DNA of 64,000 nucleotides from Pseudomonas sp. N40(2020) (GCF_014472415.1 NZ_JACSZV010000005.1:1-64000); one strand, 5' to 3'. Counted from the first letter of the stretch, positions 31,175 through 41,578 are shown. Notes: generated by a model from the letters alone, not told the origin. Made by a program: numbers and translations.

Positions 31175-34100
31175 ATGACGACAATCATCAGTCAGCTTCA
31201 CTCGCTGCCGTGGACTGATGCATTCAGCCGTAATGCTCTGGCCAAGGCTCGCGATTACGCCATCGAGGATCGGATAGAAATCCATTTAGTCGATGACGAG
31301 ATGATTGAGGCGGCCTGCGCGGGTTCTGAAACCTACGTCTATCAACAGATCATCTACTTGATTAAAGATCAGCAGGAGCAATTCGGTCTGCGTTGCTTTT
31401 GCTCCTGTCCGGTCGAGATCAACTGCAAGCACAGCGCGGCGGTGCTCTTTCACTTGCAGGCTCGCGCCGATAAAGCGCCTGAAAGTGATGCCCCGGTTCA
31501 ACTGAGCCGATCACTGGAACATTGGCTCTCCAGTATTCCTGTGGCGACCCAGCCCACTGAAGAAACCTCACAAGCGGCCAGTACGCGGCTCTTTTACAAA
31601 CTCAATGCAACACCGGTGCCGGGCAAGTGGCTGGTAGAAATCTTCAAGGTCTACCAGCTCAAGAGTGGCGAGCTGCGGGACGTCAAACCGTTGTTCTCGC
31701 TATCAGACATGCTGATGCGTCAGCCCGGTTATCTGACCGAACTTGATCTGCGAATTGCCAGGCTGCTCGTGGCCATGCACTCCCATCATGCCTATTACAG
31801 TGGCTATCCGCTGGAGGGCAGCAGTGGCGCCGAACTGCTCGAAATGCTGTTGAAAACGTCGCGCTTGTATCTGGATTTTGAAGTGTTGCAGCCGCTGACT
31901 GCGGGCGCCAGAAGAAGCGCGCAGTTTGCCTGGGCCGAACAAGCCAATGGCAGTTTTCGCCCGCAATGGAGCAGCGATGAGGCGTCGGTGGAAACCGTGC
32001 TCGCGCTGGAGCCGCTGTATTATCTGGATCGCGAGCGGCAACACATCGGCCCGCTGTTTAACGAGCTCGATGAGAAACTCGCCTGTCATTTGGCATTGGC
32101 ACCAGAGATTCCGGCCCGCCAAGCAATGCAGTTCAGCCATCGGATGAGTGCGGCAACGCAAGTGGCCCCGCCGCACCAGCTCACGGAGCGGATCGTCGAT
32201 GATGTGTTGCCCAAGGCTCATCTGACCCTCGCCAGCGGCAAACGCTACACGCGCTGGCAGTACGAACCCGAGCACCGTGCAGCTTTGCTGTTCACCTACG
32301 ACGGTCATCCCGTCCAGGATCGCAACCCGGAGGTGATGGTTCTTGCGGGCGTTGAAACCCTGCGTATTCAGCGTCAGCCTGCTGCCGAAAAAGCCCTGCG
32401 TCAGCAGCTGCAGAAACACGGCTTCAAGAAGGCCACGCGCAAAAGCAGCGTTGATCATCCGGGTGAGAGATTTGACCTGCCCGATGATTCAACCTGGCTC
32501 ACCTTTGCTCAAAATGGCATTCCCGCATTGCGCGAGGCAGGCTGGCAGGTTGACGTCAGCAAGAATTTCCATTTCAACGTGGAACCGGTCGAGCATTGGT
32601 ACGCTGAGGTTGAGGAAGAGTCGGGACGGCAGTGGTTTGATTTGCAATTAGGGATTGTCGTTAACGGCGAGCGCCACAGCCTGTTGCCGATTTTTCTGCA
32701 CCTGTTGCGCACTCATCCACTGCTTCTCGATCCAGCCAAACTCGCTCAGCGCGGTGATGATGAGCTGCTGTTGGTCGAGTTGGGTGCCGGTCGCTTCAGC
32801 AATAACATCAGTGGCAAAGTCGCGCTGCCTTTTGGCCGGGTCAAACCGCTGATGGCCACGCTCAGTGAATTGTATCTGGGCAATCATCTCGGCGATAAAT
32901 TGCGCTTGAGTGCTCCCGATGCAGCGCGCCTGAGTTTGCTTGAAGGTGTATCGCTCGATTGGCAGGGTGGCGAGCGGCTGCGCAATTTTGCCAAGCGCCT
33001 GCGTGAGTCAACTCATACGCAAGTCGCCGCGCCGGCCGGACTCAATGCGCAGATGCGACCTTATCAGCTCGAAGGCCTCAACTGGATGCAAACCCTGCGC
33101 GAGCTGGAGGTTGGCGGCATTCTCGGTGACGATATGGGGCTGGGTAAAACCTTGCAAACCCTGGCTCACCTGTTGACTGAAAAGCAGGCCGGGCGGCTTG
33201 ATCATCCGGCGTTAGCCGTGATGCCCACCAGTCTGATCCCCAACTGGCTGGACGAGGCCCTGCGTTTCACGCCGCAGTTGAAGGTGCTGGCGCTGCATGG
33301 CACCGCGCGGAAAAAAGACTTCGCCACTTTTGCCGAATACGATTTGGTGCTGACCACTTACGCCTTGCTGCCAAGGGATCTTGAAGTTCTGCAGCCGCAG
33401 CTATGGAGCGTGCTGATTCTAGATGAGGCGCAGAACATCAAAAATCCGCTTAGCAAGGCTGCTCAAGCCGCGCGTGATTTGCAGGCCCGTCAGCGCTTGT
33501 GCTTGAGCGGCACGCCGATGGAAAACCATTTGGGTGAGCTGTGGTCGCAGTTCCACTTCTTGATGCCGGGTTGGCTCGGCGACAGCAAATCCTTCAATCG
33601 CGACTACCGCACGCCGATTGAAAAGCACGGCAACGCCGAGCGCATGCAGCATCTGACGGCGCGGATAAAACCCTTTTTACTGCGCCGCAAAAAAGATCAG
33701 GTGGCGACCGAGTTGCCGCCGAAAACCGAGATTGTCCATTGGGTTGATCTGAGCGACGGCCAGCGCGATGTCTATGAAACGGTTCGTGTGGCAATGGACA
33801 AAAAAGTGCGCGACGAAATTGCCCGCAGTGGCGTGGCGCGCAGTCAGATCATCATTCTGGATGCCTTGCTCAAGCTGCGTCAGGTCTGTTGCGACTTACG
33901 CCTGATCAACATGCCGTTGACGGCAAAGGCGCTGCGCTCCGGGAGTGGCAAGCTGGTCAGCCTGATGGAAATGCTCGAAGAGTTGCTGGGCGAGGGGCGC
34001 AGGATCCTGCTGTTCTCCCAGTTCACCTCGATGCTGGCCTTGATCGAGCAAGAGTTGCAGCAACGTAACATTGCCTATTCGTTGCTGACCGGTGAAACCA

Positions 34101-34468
34101 CGGATCGGCGCACACCGGTGAAGGATTTTCAGGGCGGCAAGGTGCCGCTGTTTCTGATCAGTCTGAAGGCTGGGGGTACCGGTTTGAATCTGACCGCTGC
34201 GGACACGGTTATCCACTTCGACCCTTGGTGGAACCCGGCGGTGGAAAATCAGGCAACCGATCGTGCGTATCGAATCGGGCAAAACAATCCGGTGTTCGTT
34301 TACAAGCTGATAGCTCGTGGCACGGTAGAGGAAAAAATACAGGCGTTGCAGCAGGAGAAGGCTGCATTGGCTGGGGCGGTGCTCGAGGGTGGCACGACGG
34401 GGGGATGGAAATTGGAGCAGAGTGACATCGAGGCATTATTTGCGCCGTTGCCTGTTGCCAAGGGTTGA
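31175..34468 (+). CDS. SWIM-type zinc finger SNF2-family helicase (paralogue A)
   Basis: Large ATP-dependent DNA translocase of 1097 residues. A SWIM zinc finger (C-F-C-S-C-P-V-E-I-N-C-K-H) lies near residues 75-90. A long middle region of about 550 residues without clear motifs precedes the two RecA-like SNF2 lobes: Walker A D-D-M-G-L-G-K-T (lysine near 658), the D-E-A-Q box, L-S-G-T-P-M-E-N, then Q-A-T-D-R-A-Y-R-I-G-Q near the end. The ATG at 31175 has a GGGGTGA site; a GTG four codons earlier is possible. It ends facing paralogue B at 34548, about 80 bases away. Function (likely DNA repair or chromosome remodelling) is inferred. Confidence 0.92.
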   Translation: MTTIISQLHSLPWTDAFSRNALAKARDYAIEDRIEIHLVDDEMIEAACAGSETYVYQQIIYLIKDQQEQFGLRCFCSCPVEINCKHSAAVLFHLQARADKAPESDAPVQLSRSLEHWLSSIPVATQPTEETSQAASTRLFYKLNATPVPGKWLVEIFKVYQLKSGELRDVKPLFSLSDMLMRQPGYLTELDLRIARLLVAMHSHHAYYSGYPLEGSSGAELLEMLLKTSRLYLDFEVLQPLTAGARRSAQFAWAEQANGSFRPQWSSDEASVETVLALEPLYYLDRERQHIGPLFNELDEKLACHLALAPEIPARQAMQFSHRMSAATQVAPPHQLTERIVDDVLPKAHLTLASGKRYTRWQYEPEHRAALLFTYDGHPVQDRNPEVMVLAGVETLRIQRQPAAEKALRQQLQKHGFKKATRKSSVDHPGERFDLPDDSTWLTFAQNGIPALREAGWQVDVSKNFHFNVEPVEHWYAEVEEESGRQWFDLQLGIVVNGERHSLLPIFLHLLRTHPLLLDPAKLAQRGDDELLLVELGAGRFSNNISGKVALPFGRVKPLMATLSELYLGNHLGDKLRLSAPDAARLSLLEGVSLDWQGGERLRNFAKRLRESTHTQVAAPAGLNAQMRPYQLEGLNWMQTLRELEVGGILGDDMGLGKTLQTLAHLLTEKQAGRLDHPALAVMPTSLIPNWLDEALRFTPQLKVLALHGTARKKDFATFAEYDLVLTTYALLPRDLEVLQPQLWSVLILDEAQNIKNPLSKAAQAARDLQARQRLCLSGTPMENHLGELWSQFHFLMPGWLGDSKSFNRDYRTPIEKHGNAERMQHLTARIKPFLLRRKKDQVATELPPKTEIVHWVDLSDGQRDVYETVRVAMDKKVRDEIARSGVARSQIIILDALLKLRQVCCDLRLINMPLTAKALRSGSGKLVSLMEMLEELLGEGRRILLFSQFTSMLALIEQELQQRNIAYSLLTGETTDRRTPVKDFQGGKVPLFLISLKAGGTGLNLTAADTVIHFDPWWNPAVENQATDRAYRIGQNNPVFVYKLIARGTVEEKIQALQQEKAALAGAVLEGGTTGGWKLEQSDIEALFAPLPVAKG

Positions 34469-34502
34469 TTGCCTAAGCCGGATACCAATATTTGATGGCC
34501 CC

Positions 34503-34522
34503 ATCGCTGGCTTGCCAGCGAT
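34503..34522. repeat. REP-like palindrome
   Basis: ATCGCTGGC-TT-GCCAGCGAT, a perfect 9-bp inverted repeat between the two convergent helicases. It has the core of the Pseudomonas REP family but lacks the flanking GTGGGAG, so it looks like a remnant. Confidence 0.7.
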
Positions 34523-34547
34523 AGCTATCTAACAGGCGACAAAGATC

Positions 34548-37238
34548 TCAGCGCTTGTCGAGCTTATCCGGCAACGGCGCAAACAACGCTTCAATATCGT
34601 CATTCTGCAATTTCCAGTCGCCAGCCTTGCGTCCATCCAGAACGCCCGCAGCCAAGTCGGACTTTTCCTTCTGCAGATGCTGAATCTTCTCTTCGACCGT
34701 GCCCCGGGCAATCATCTTGTAGACGAACACCGGTTTCTCCTGGCCGATCCGGTACGCGCGGTCAGTCGCTTGATTCTCGGTCGCCGGGTTCCACCACGGA
34801 TCGTAGTGAATCACCGTATCCGCTTCGGTCAGGTTCAGACCTACGCCGCCGGCTTTCAGGCTGATCAGAAAGATCTGACGCTTGCCGCTCTGAAATTCCT
34901 TCACCGGCGTGCGCCTATCCCGGGTTTGGCCGGTCAATAAGGCGTAAGCGACATTGCGTTTTTTCAACTCGTTCTCGATCAGTGACAGCATCGAAGTGAA
35001 CTGCGAAAACAGCAGAATCCGCCGACCCTCTTCGAACAACTCCTCAAGCATTTCCATCAGGCTGTCGAGCTTGCCCGAGGTGCTGCCGCGGGCAGGCAGG
35101 GAGGCGTCGTTGACCAGGCGCAAATCGCAGCAGACCTGACGCAACTTGAGCAACGCCTCAAGAATGATGATCTGGCTGCGCGCCACTCCTTTGCGCGTGA
35201 TCTCGTCGCGAACTTTCTTGTCCATGGCCAAACGCATGGTTTCGTACACGTCGCGTTGGGCTTCGTTGAGATCGACCCAATGGATGATTTCAGTCTTCGG
35301 CGGCAGTTCGGTGGCCACCTGCTCTTTGGTGCGGCGCAGCAGAAATGGTTTTATCCGACCGTTGAGGTGCTGAAGTCTGACTTCACTGCCGCGCTTTTCA
35401 ATCGGCACTCGGTAATCGGCGTTGAAGCTTTTGACGTCACCGAGCCAGCCGGGCAGCAGAAAGTGAAACAGCGACCACAGTTCGCCGAGGTGATTCTCCA
35501 GTGGCGTACCGCTCAGGCACAGGCGCTGGCGCGCATTCAAATCGCGGGCCGCTTGAGCGGCTTTGCTGTTCGGGTTCTTGATGTATTGCGCTTCATCCAG
35601 CACCAACACATGCAGCGGCTGTTTGGCCAGAATCTCGACGTCCTTGGGCAGCAGCGCGTAGGTGGTGAGGATCAAGTCGAAGTCGGCCAAATGCTCGAAG
35701 TGCTTCTTGCGGCTGGCGCCATACAGCGCCACGACTTTCAGTTGCGGCGTAAAGTGCGCCGCTTCATCGAGCCAGTTCGGAATCAGGCTGGTAGGCATCA
35801 CCACCATGCACGGCCGATCCAGGCGTCCAGCATTTTTCTCGCTAAGAATATGCGCCAGAGTCTGTAGGGTTTTGCCCAGGCCCATGTCGTCCGCGAGAAT
35901 CCCGCCGACTTCCAGTTGCCGCAGCGATTGCATCCAGCTCAAACCTTCAAGCTGATAGGGGCGCAGCGTCGCGTTCAGGCCTTCCGGCGCTTCTGTGCTG
36001 AAATCACGGATGTCGCGCAGGCGCTGGGCGAACGTGCGGATCTGCTCGCCGCCTTCCCAAAGCAGCGGAATGCCTTCCAGCGAATTCAGGCGTGTGGCGT
36101 CGGCCTTGCTCAGGCGCAGGGTGGTTTCGCCGGGCTCTTGCAGATAGAACTCGCCCAGGGTCGCCAGCACCGGTTTCAGTCGGCCCAGCGGAAGCGCAAC
36201 CTGCAACGGCCCGTGTTCGATATTGCGTTGGGGGACATTGACCAGAATCAGCTCGTCGTCGCGCCGGCGCGCGAGGCGTTCCGGATTGAGAATCTCGGCG
36301 TGCGAGCGCATCAGATTGAGCAGAATCGGCAGCAGGCTCAGGCGCTCGCCGTTGACGATGATGCCCAGTTCCAGATCAAACCAGTCGCGCTCCGGTGCCT
36401 GTTCGACGGTGGCGTACCAATCATCGACTGCGGTCAGGTCGAAGCCGAACTCCTCATCGATCTGCAATTCCCAGCCTTGCGTGCGCAGCTTTGGCAGATC
36501 GTTGAGGGTAAAGGTCAGCCATGCGCTGTCATTGACCATCTCGTAGAGTTCGCCGGCGCTTTCCGGGAGTGCTTTGCTTTGGCGCGTGGCGATGCGGAAA
36601 CCGAGGATTCGTAACTGTTCGCGGTAGGACTGTTCGACTTCCGGATGGCGTTTTATCCGCAGCGTCTGGGTTTCCTGACGAATCAGGATGTCGCTGTTTT
36701 TCTGCCCGCTGACGTATTCGTCCAGATAACTGAACGACAGCGCCGCGCGATGTTGAATGTAGCGCTGCATCTTGCCGTTGCGCGGCTCGAAAGCGCTGAA
36801 CTCGACACTGGCCAGCCACAGGCGCGGTATCGGTTGCACGTTGTCGACCAAAACCTGCGGCGGCGCTTTCGGGCTGCGGTTTTCCAACACGGCCTGAAGT
36901 TTTTCCAGTAGTTCGGCGTCTTTGGCGGCGGCGGGGTAGTCGAGGGTTTCCTGGATTTTCAGCAGCACCGCTGCGCAGTGCTTGCAGTTGCTGCGAACCG
37001 GGCAAGTGCATGCCGCGTCGACGAGCAGCAAAGTGCTTTTTGCCGATTCGCGCAGTTGAATGGTCTGACGGTAGACGTTACCGCCAGAGCCTTCGCAACT
37101 GGCTGTAATGGTCGCATCGCCGACCTGGGCGATGCGTACCCGGTTTTCCAAAGCGTAGCGGCGGCCACGCTCCAGGCTCTGTTCCTTGAATCGGCTGACC
37201 CAGGAGGGTGCCAACGGTTTACTCAGGGGCGCGGACAT
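34548..37238 (-). CDS. SWIM-type zinc finger SNF2-family helicase (paralogue B)
   Basis: SNF2 translocase of 896 residues. The SWIM finger is C-T-C-P-V-R-S-N-C-K-H-C near residue 75-90. The ATPase lobes (Walker A D-D-M-G-L-G-K-T, lysine near 454; D-E-A-Q; Q-A-T-D-R-A-Y-R-I-G-Q) are nearly the same, residue by residue, as those of paralogue A over roughly 480 positions; by eye I estimate about 80 percent identity there. It lacks about 200 residues that A has between the SWIM finger and the middle region. The two genes converge and appear to be an inverted duplication. csiV lies 11 bases upstream, reading away from it in the same direction. Confidence 0.92.
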   Translation of the reverse strand: MSAPLSKPLAPSWVSRFKEQSLERGRRYALENRVRIAQVGDATITASCEGSGGNVYRQTIQLRESAKSTLLLVDAACTCPVRSNCKHCAAVLLKIQETLDYPAAAKDAELLEKLQAVLENRSPKAPPQVLVDNVQPIPRLWLASVEFSAFEPRNGKMQRYIQHRAALSFSYLDEYVSGQKNSDILIRQETQTLRIKRHPEVEQSYREQLRILGFRIATRQSKALPESAGELYEMVNDSAWLTFTLNDLPKLRTQGWELQIDEEFGFDLTAVDDWYATVEQAPERDWFDLELGIIVNGERLSLLPILLNLMRSHAEILNPERLARRRDDELILVNVPQRNIEHGPLQVALPLGRLKPVLATLGEFYLQEPGETTLRLSKADATRLNSLEGIPLLWEGGEQIRTFAQRLRDIRDFSTEAPEGLNATLRPYQLEGLSWMQSLRQLEVGGILADDMGLGKTLQTLAHILSEKNAGRLDRPCMVVMPTSLIPNWLDEAAHFTPQLKVVALYGASRKKHFEHLADFDLILTTYALLPKDVEILAKQPLHVLVLDEAQYIKNPNSKAAQAARDLNARQRLCLSGTPLENHLGELWSLFHFLLPGWLGDVKSFNADYRVPIEKRGSEVRLQHLNGRIKPFLLRRTKEQVATELPPKTEIIHWVDLNEAQRDVYETMRLAMDKKVRDEITRKGVARSQIIILEALLKLRQVCCDLRLVNDASLPARGSTSGKLDSLMEMLEELFEEGRRILLFSQFTSMLSLIENELKKRNVAYALLTGQTRDRRTPVKEFQSGKRQIFLISLKAGGVGLNLTEADTVIHYDPWWNPATENQATDRAYRIGQEKPVFVYKMIARGTVEEKIQHLQKEKSDLAAGVLDGRKAGDWKLQNDDIEALFAPLPDKLDKR

Positions 37239-37249
37239 AAGGACTTCGG

Positions 37250-37816
37250 TCAGTCCGGAATGGCTTCAGGCGCTTCCCGTGGCGCAGGCGCCGTCAGGGA
37301 AGTGATCTTGATCAGCAGGGCCAGGTGGCCGTTGTCGAGATAATTGAGCTGGCCGTTTTTGGTGTGGCTGTCCTGTTTCAGGCGCTCACTGGCGGTGACC
37401 ATACCGTTGCTGTCGATCTGATTGACCCAGAAGTCGGCAGCCACGTCGGTGAAACGCCCGAGTTTCATCTCAAGCGTGCCCTCGATCGGGAACTGGCCGA
37501 ACTGTTCCTGGCCGTCGCTGACCGCTACTTTCGCCGGTGCCTCGCCGAGGGTTTGCTGCCAAGCCTTGTGCATCAACACGCTGTACTCCCCGCTGGCAGT
37601 GAGTTTTGCGGCAACTTCACCGAGTGCGGGAGTGCGCTTGGTTTCATCGCCAAGTCGTTGTGCGCCGGCGGCCCAGTCTTCCGGCGCGGCGCGGCTGACA
37701 ATGGCCGGTACGGCGTTCTGACGGACCAGAATCATTTCGACCTGATACGTGTCATCGGCAAATGCCGTGGGTGCTACCAAAGTCAGTAGCAAAGTCAGTG
37801 AGCGAAACAGGCGCAT
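37250..37816 (-). CDS. csiV: CsiV-family periplasmic protein
   Basis: Exported 188-residue protein with a signal peptide (MRLFRSLTLLLTLVAPTAFA, cleavage before D-D). The mature part starts with Y-Q-V-E-M-I-L-V-R, typical of the CsiV/DUF2803 family beside mfd. In Vibrio cholerae CsiV binds peptidoglycan and aids PBP1A activity; a similar role here is by homology. The start at 37816 has AAGGA. It follows mfd by 11 bases and precedes the SNF2 gene by 11 bases, so mfd-csiV-helicase B may be one operon. Confidence 0.82.
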   Translation of the reverse strand: MRLFRSLTLLLTLVAPTAFADDTYQVEMILVRQNAVPAIVSRAAPEDWAAGAQRLGDETKRTPALGEVAAKLTASGEYSVLMHKAWQQTLGEAPAKVAVSDGQEQFGQFPIEGTLEMKLGRFTDVAADFWVNQIDSNGMVTASERLKQDSHTKNGQLNYLDNGHLALLIKITSLTAPAPREAPEAIPD

Positions 37817-37827
37817 GCGGCGTCCTT

Positions 37828-40800
37828 TCAAGCAGTTTTCGGAATGAGGCGCTCGAACAGCGCCTCTACAGTATTAAAGCGCTCTTCCGGGCGCTCCATC
37901 GGCACCTGAAACTTGAACATCGTGGCGCCTTCGAATTTGTAGCGTTTGGGCTGGCTCTGGATCAGCTTGATCAGGGTCATCGGGTCGACCGGCGTCTGCG
38001 CGGCGAACTCGATGCGGCCACCTTGCGGGCCGCCATCGACCTTCTTGATGCCCAGCTGTTCGGCCTGCAGTTTCAAGGCCGTGATGCGCACCAGATTTTT
38101 GGTCGGTTCCGGCAGCAGGCCGAAGCGGTCGATCATTTCCACTTGCAGATCCTTCAGGCCTTCCTCATCGGTGGCCGAGGCGATGCGCTTGTACAGGATC
38201 AGACGGGCGTGGACGTCCGGGAGATAGTCTTCCGGAATCAGTGCCGGAACCCGCAGGTTGACCTCCGGGCCACCGCCGAGCGGTTGATCGAGGTTCGGCT
38301 GCTCGCCCTTACGGATTGACTTCACCGCGCGCTCGAGCATTTCCATATACAAAGTGAAGCCCACAGCCTGAATCTGGCCGCTCTGGCCATCGCCAAGCAA
38401 TTCTCCGGCGCCACGGATTTCCAGATCGTTGGTGGCCAGCACGAAACCGGCGCCGAGATCCTGGGTATTGGCGATCGCCTCCAGACGTTTTTCCGCGTCC
38501 GAAGTGATTTGCTGGCGCGGCGGTGTCAGCAGATAAGCATAAGCCTGGTGGTGACTGCGACCGACGCGACCGCGCAACTGGTGCAGTTGCGCCAGGCCGA
38601 ACTTGTCGGCGCGCTCGATGATAATGGTGTTGGCGCTCGGCACGTCGATGCCGGTCTCGATGATGGTCGAGGCGATCAGCACGTTGAAGCGCTTGTGATA
38701 GAAGTCGCTCATCACCTGTTCGAGTTCGCGCTCGCGCATCTGCCCGTGGCCGATGCCGATCCGCGCTTCCGGCACCAGTTCGGCCAAATCGGCGGCGCAT
38801 TTCTCGATGGTCTTCACGTCGTTGTGCAAGTAGTAAACCTGACCGCCACGCAACAGTTCACGGAGCAGGGCTTCTTTGACCGTGCTTTTGTTCTGTTCCA
38901 TAACGAAGGTGCGCACCGACAGGCGTCGGGCCGGTGGCGTAGCGATGATCGACAGGTCGCGCATGCCCGACACCGCCATGTTCAGCGTGCGCGGAATCGG
39001 CGTAGCGGTCAGGGTGAGGATGTCGACTTCGCTGCGCAGGGCCTTGAGCTGTTCTTTCTGGCGCACACCAAAGCGGTGTTCTTCGTCGATGATTACCAGG
39101 CCAAGGTTTTTGATCTTCACATCGTCGGAAAGCAGCTTGTGCGTGCCGATGACGATGTCGATCTTGCCTTCTGCCAGATCAGCGATTGCAGCATTTACTT
39201 CCTTGGTCGATTTGAAGCGGCTCATCACTTCCACGGTCACCGGCCAGTCGGCGAAGCGGTCGCGGAAGCTGTTGTAGTGTTGCTGAGCGAGCAGGGTGGT
39301 CGGCACCAGAATCGCCACCTGGCGGCCGCCGTGCACGGCGATGAACGCCGCACGCATGGCCACTTCGGTCTTGCCGAAACCAACGTCGCCGCAGACCAGA
39401 CGATCCATCGGTTTCGGCGCGAGCATGTCTTCGCGCACGGCTTCGATGGTGGACTGCTGGTCCGGGGTTTCTTCGAACGGGAAGCCTGCGCTGAACGTTG
39501 CGTAGTCGGCCTTCGGGTCGGCGAACGCATAGCCTTCGCGAGCGGCGCGGCGGGCATAAATGTCGAGCAGTTCGGCGGCGACGTCACGCACCTGTTCAGC
39601 GGCTTTGCGCTTGGCTTTCTGCCAGGTCTCGGAGCCGAGGCGGTGGAGCGGGGCCAGCGCATCGTCACTGCCGGTGTAACGGGCGATCAAGTGCAGGTTG
39701 GCGACCGGCACGTAGAGTTTGGCGTTCTCGGCGTATTCGAGCGTGAGGAACTCGGCAGCCTGATTGTCGATTTCCAGAATCGTCAGGCCCAGATAACGAC
39801 CGACGCCGTGGTCAATGTGCACCACCGGTGCGCCTTCACGCAGCTCGGTGAGGTTCTTGATCACCGCATCGTTGTTACCGTCGGCACGCTTCTCGCGGCG
39901 ACGACGCTGCATCACGCGTTGACCGAACAGCGGACTTTCCGCGACCAGTGCCAGCGCCGGATCGTCGAGCATCAAGCCTTCGTCGAGCGGGGCGATGGTG
40001 ATTGCCAGGCGATCCTTGCTCGCGACGAAGTCCGGCCAGCTGTCGACGGTCTTCGGCCGCAGCTTCAAGCGTTCGAGCAACTCCAGCAGGACTTCGCGAC
40101 GGCCCGCCGATTCGGCGGTGAACAACACGCGGCCGGGAAATTCGTCGAGGAAGGTCGAAAGTGCCGCCAACGGTTGTGTGGCTTTGGCTTCGATTGCCAG
40201 GTTCGGCAGTGCCTGCGCCGGGAAGCGTTCGCGGCCGACCCCGGTTTCCACGTCCTGCTGACTGGCAACTACGCGTGGCCAGTTCTTGAGTCGTGCAAAG
40301 CAGTCTTCCACCGGCAGGAACAATTCCGCAGGAGGCAATAGAGGACGCGATGGATCGACGCGGCGTTCTTCATAACGGTTACGCACGTCATTCCAGAAGT
40401 TTTCTGCCGCTTGCTCGATGCCCGGTAGCGAGAACACTTGCGTGTCCTGAGGCAAGTAATCGAACAGGGTTGAGGTTTCGTCGAAGAACAGCGGCAGGTA
40501 GTACTCGATACCGGCTGGGGTGATACCGCTGCTCAAATCCTGAAAGATCGGGCAGCGCCGGAAGTCGACGTCAAAACGCTCGCGGAAACGCGCCTTGAAG
40601 CGAGTGACCGCATCTTTTTGCAGCGGGAACTCACGTGCCGGCAGCAGCTTGACCGAATCGACCTTGTCGATGGAACGCTGGTTTTCCGGATCGAAGGTGC
40701 GCAGGGTTTCGATTTCGTCATCGAACAGATCAATGCGATACGGCAGCTTGCTGCCCATCGGGAAGAGATCGATCAGCGCGCCGCGAACCGTGAATTCACC

Positions 40801-41277
40801 GTGCTCATAGACGGTGTCGACGTAGCGATAGCCGCTGGCTTCAAGTCGCGAACGCATTTGCTCGACATCGAGCTTCTGGCCGACGTCCAGTACCAGGCTG
40901 CTGCCGAGCAGGAATTTGGTCGGCGCCAGACGATGCAGGGCCGTGGTAATCGGCACCACCAGCACGCCATGCGCCAGTTCCGGCAGCCTGTACAGGCTGG
41001 CGATGCGCTGGGAAATGATGTCCTGGTGCGGCGAAAACAGGTCGTACGGCAGGGTTTCCCAGTCGGGGAAATGCAGAACGGGCAAATCCGGGGCGAAGAA
41101 ACTCAGCTCCTGTTCCAGCCGTTCGGCACTCTGGCTGTCGGCGGTCAGTAGCAGGGTGAAGCGCTTGGCAGCGCTGGCAGCCTCGGCAATCGCCAGGCTC
41201 AGGGCGGCACCGGGCAGATTGCCCCAGTGCTGTTTACCTGCCTCGGCAGGGAGAAGCGGTAGACGCAGAACAGGCAC
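37828..41277 (-). CDS. mfd: transcription-repair coupling factor Mfd
   Basis: DNA translocase of 1149 residues that displaces stalled RNA polymerase and recruits UvrA. Seen in order: UvrB-homology modules, the RNA polymerase interaction domain (R-E-G-A-P-V-V-H-I-D-H-G-V-G-R-Y), helicase lobe with G-D-V-G-F-G-K-T-E-V-A and D-E-E-H box, the translocation motif and C-terminal TRCF domain. The length is family-typical. The start is GTG at 41277, with GGAG some 12 bases before it. It is divergent from gap. Confidence 0.97.
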   Translation of the reverse strand: MPVLRLPLLPAEAGKQHWGNLPGAALSLAIAEAASAAKRFTLLLTADSQSAERLEQELSFFAPDLPVLHFPDWETLPYDLFSPHQDIISQRIASLYRLPELAHGVLVVPITTALHRLAPTKFLLGSSLVLDVGQKLDVEQMRSRLEASGYRYVDTVYEHGEFTVRGALIDLFPMGSKLPYRIDLFDDEIETLRTFDPENQRSIDKVDSVKLLPAREFPLQKDAVTRFKARFRERFDVDFRRCPIFQDLSSGITPAGIEYYLPLFFDETSTLFDYLPQDTQVFSLPGIEQAAENFWNDVRNRYEERRVDPSRPLLPPAELFLPVEDCFARLKNWPRVVASQQDVETGVGRERFPAQALPNLAIEAKATQPLAALSTFLDEFPGRVLFTAESAGRREVLLELLERLKLRPKTVDSWPDFVASKDRLAITIAPLDEGLMLDDPALALVAESPLFGQRVMQRRRREKRADGNNDAVIKNLTELREGAPVVHIDHGVGRYLGLTILEIDNQAAEFLTLEYAENAKLYVPVANLHLIARYTGSDDALAPLHRLGSETWQKAKRKAAEQVRDVAAELLDIYARRAAREGYAFADPKADYATFSAGFPFEETPDQQSTIEAVREDMLAPKPMDRLVCGDVGFGKTEVAMRAAFIAVHGGRQVAILVPTTLLAQQHYNSFRDRFADWPVTVEVMSRFKSTKEVNAAIADLAEGKIDIVIGTHKLLSDDVKIKNLGLVIIDEEHRFGVRQKEQLKALRSEVDILTLTATPIPRTLNMAVSGMRDLSIIATPPARRLSVRTFVMEQNKSTVKEALLRELLRGGQVYYLHNDVKTIEKCAADLAELVPEARIGIGHGQMRERELEQVMSDFYHKRFNVLIASTIIETGIDVPSANTIIIERADKFGLAQLHQLRGRVGRSHHQAYAYLLTPPRQQITSDAEKRLEAIANTQDLGAGFVLATNDLEIRGAGELLGDGQSGQIQAVGFTLYMEMLERAVKSIRKGEQPNLDQPLGGGPEVNLRVPALIPEDYLPDVHARLILYKRIASATDEEGLKDLQVEMIDRFGLLPEPTKNLVRITALKLQAEQLGIKKVDGGPQGGRIEFAAQTPVDPMTLIKLIQSQPKRYKFEGATMFKFQVPMERPEERFNTVEALFERLIPKTA

Positions 41278-41485
41278 GGAAGGTTGAGCTCCAGGCGTTG
41301 CGACAAAGTCGGTAATTGTAGCGGCGTCCGATGCTGCCTGTCAGTTGCAGACTGCGTCTATCTTCACTGTTTCGGCAAAATGTAGTGGTAACCATAAAAA
41401 AGAGCACTTTTTTTGGGGTTATGTAGTGCCGAAACGGGGTGGTGTTACGGAGGGTTACAGACATCGTCTAACAGTCGTCGAAAAA

Positions 41486-41514
41486 TTGACTGTGCTGGAG
41501 GCCCCGGTTTTACT
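41486..41514 (+). promoter_or_regulatory. possible upstream gap promoter
   Basis: TTGACT, 17 bases, TTTACT. The spacing is ideal and both hexamers are near consensus. It would give a 5' leader of about 125 bases. Confidence 0.5.
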
Positions 41515-41578
41515 GGGCTGGCGAGGGGCGTAATTTTTTTGAACGGAATTTTGTTACCGATTGCGCGACAAGCGCGCA

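Noticed and set aside
38509..40341. 610-codon plus-strand frame opposite mfd
   Set aside because: Antisense shadow of mfd with biased composition and no domain.
41551..41572. Possible HexR-like site upstream of gap
   Set aside because: TTGT and ACAA are present, but the spacing is 13 bases rather than the 7-8 of the HexR consensus.
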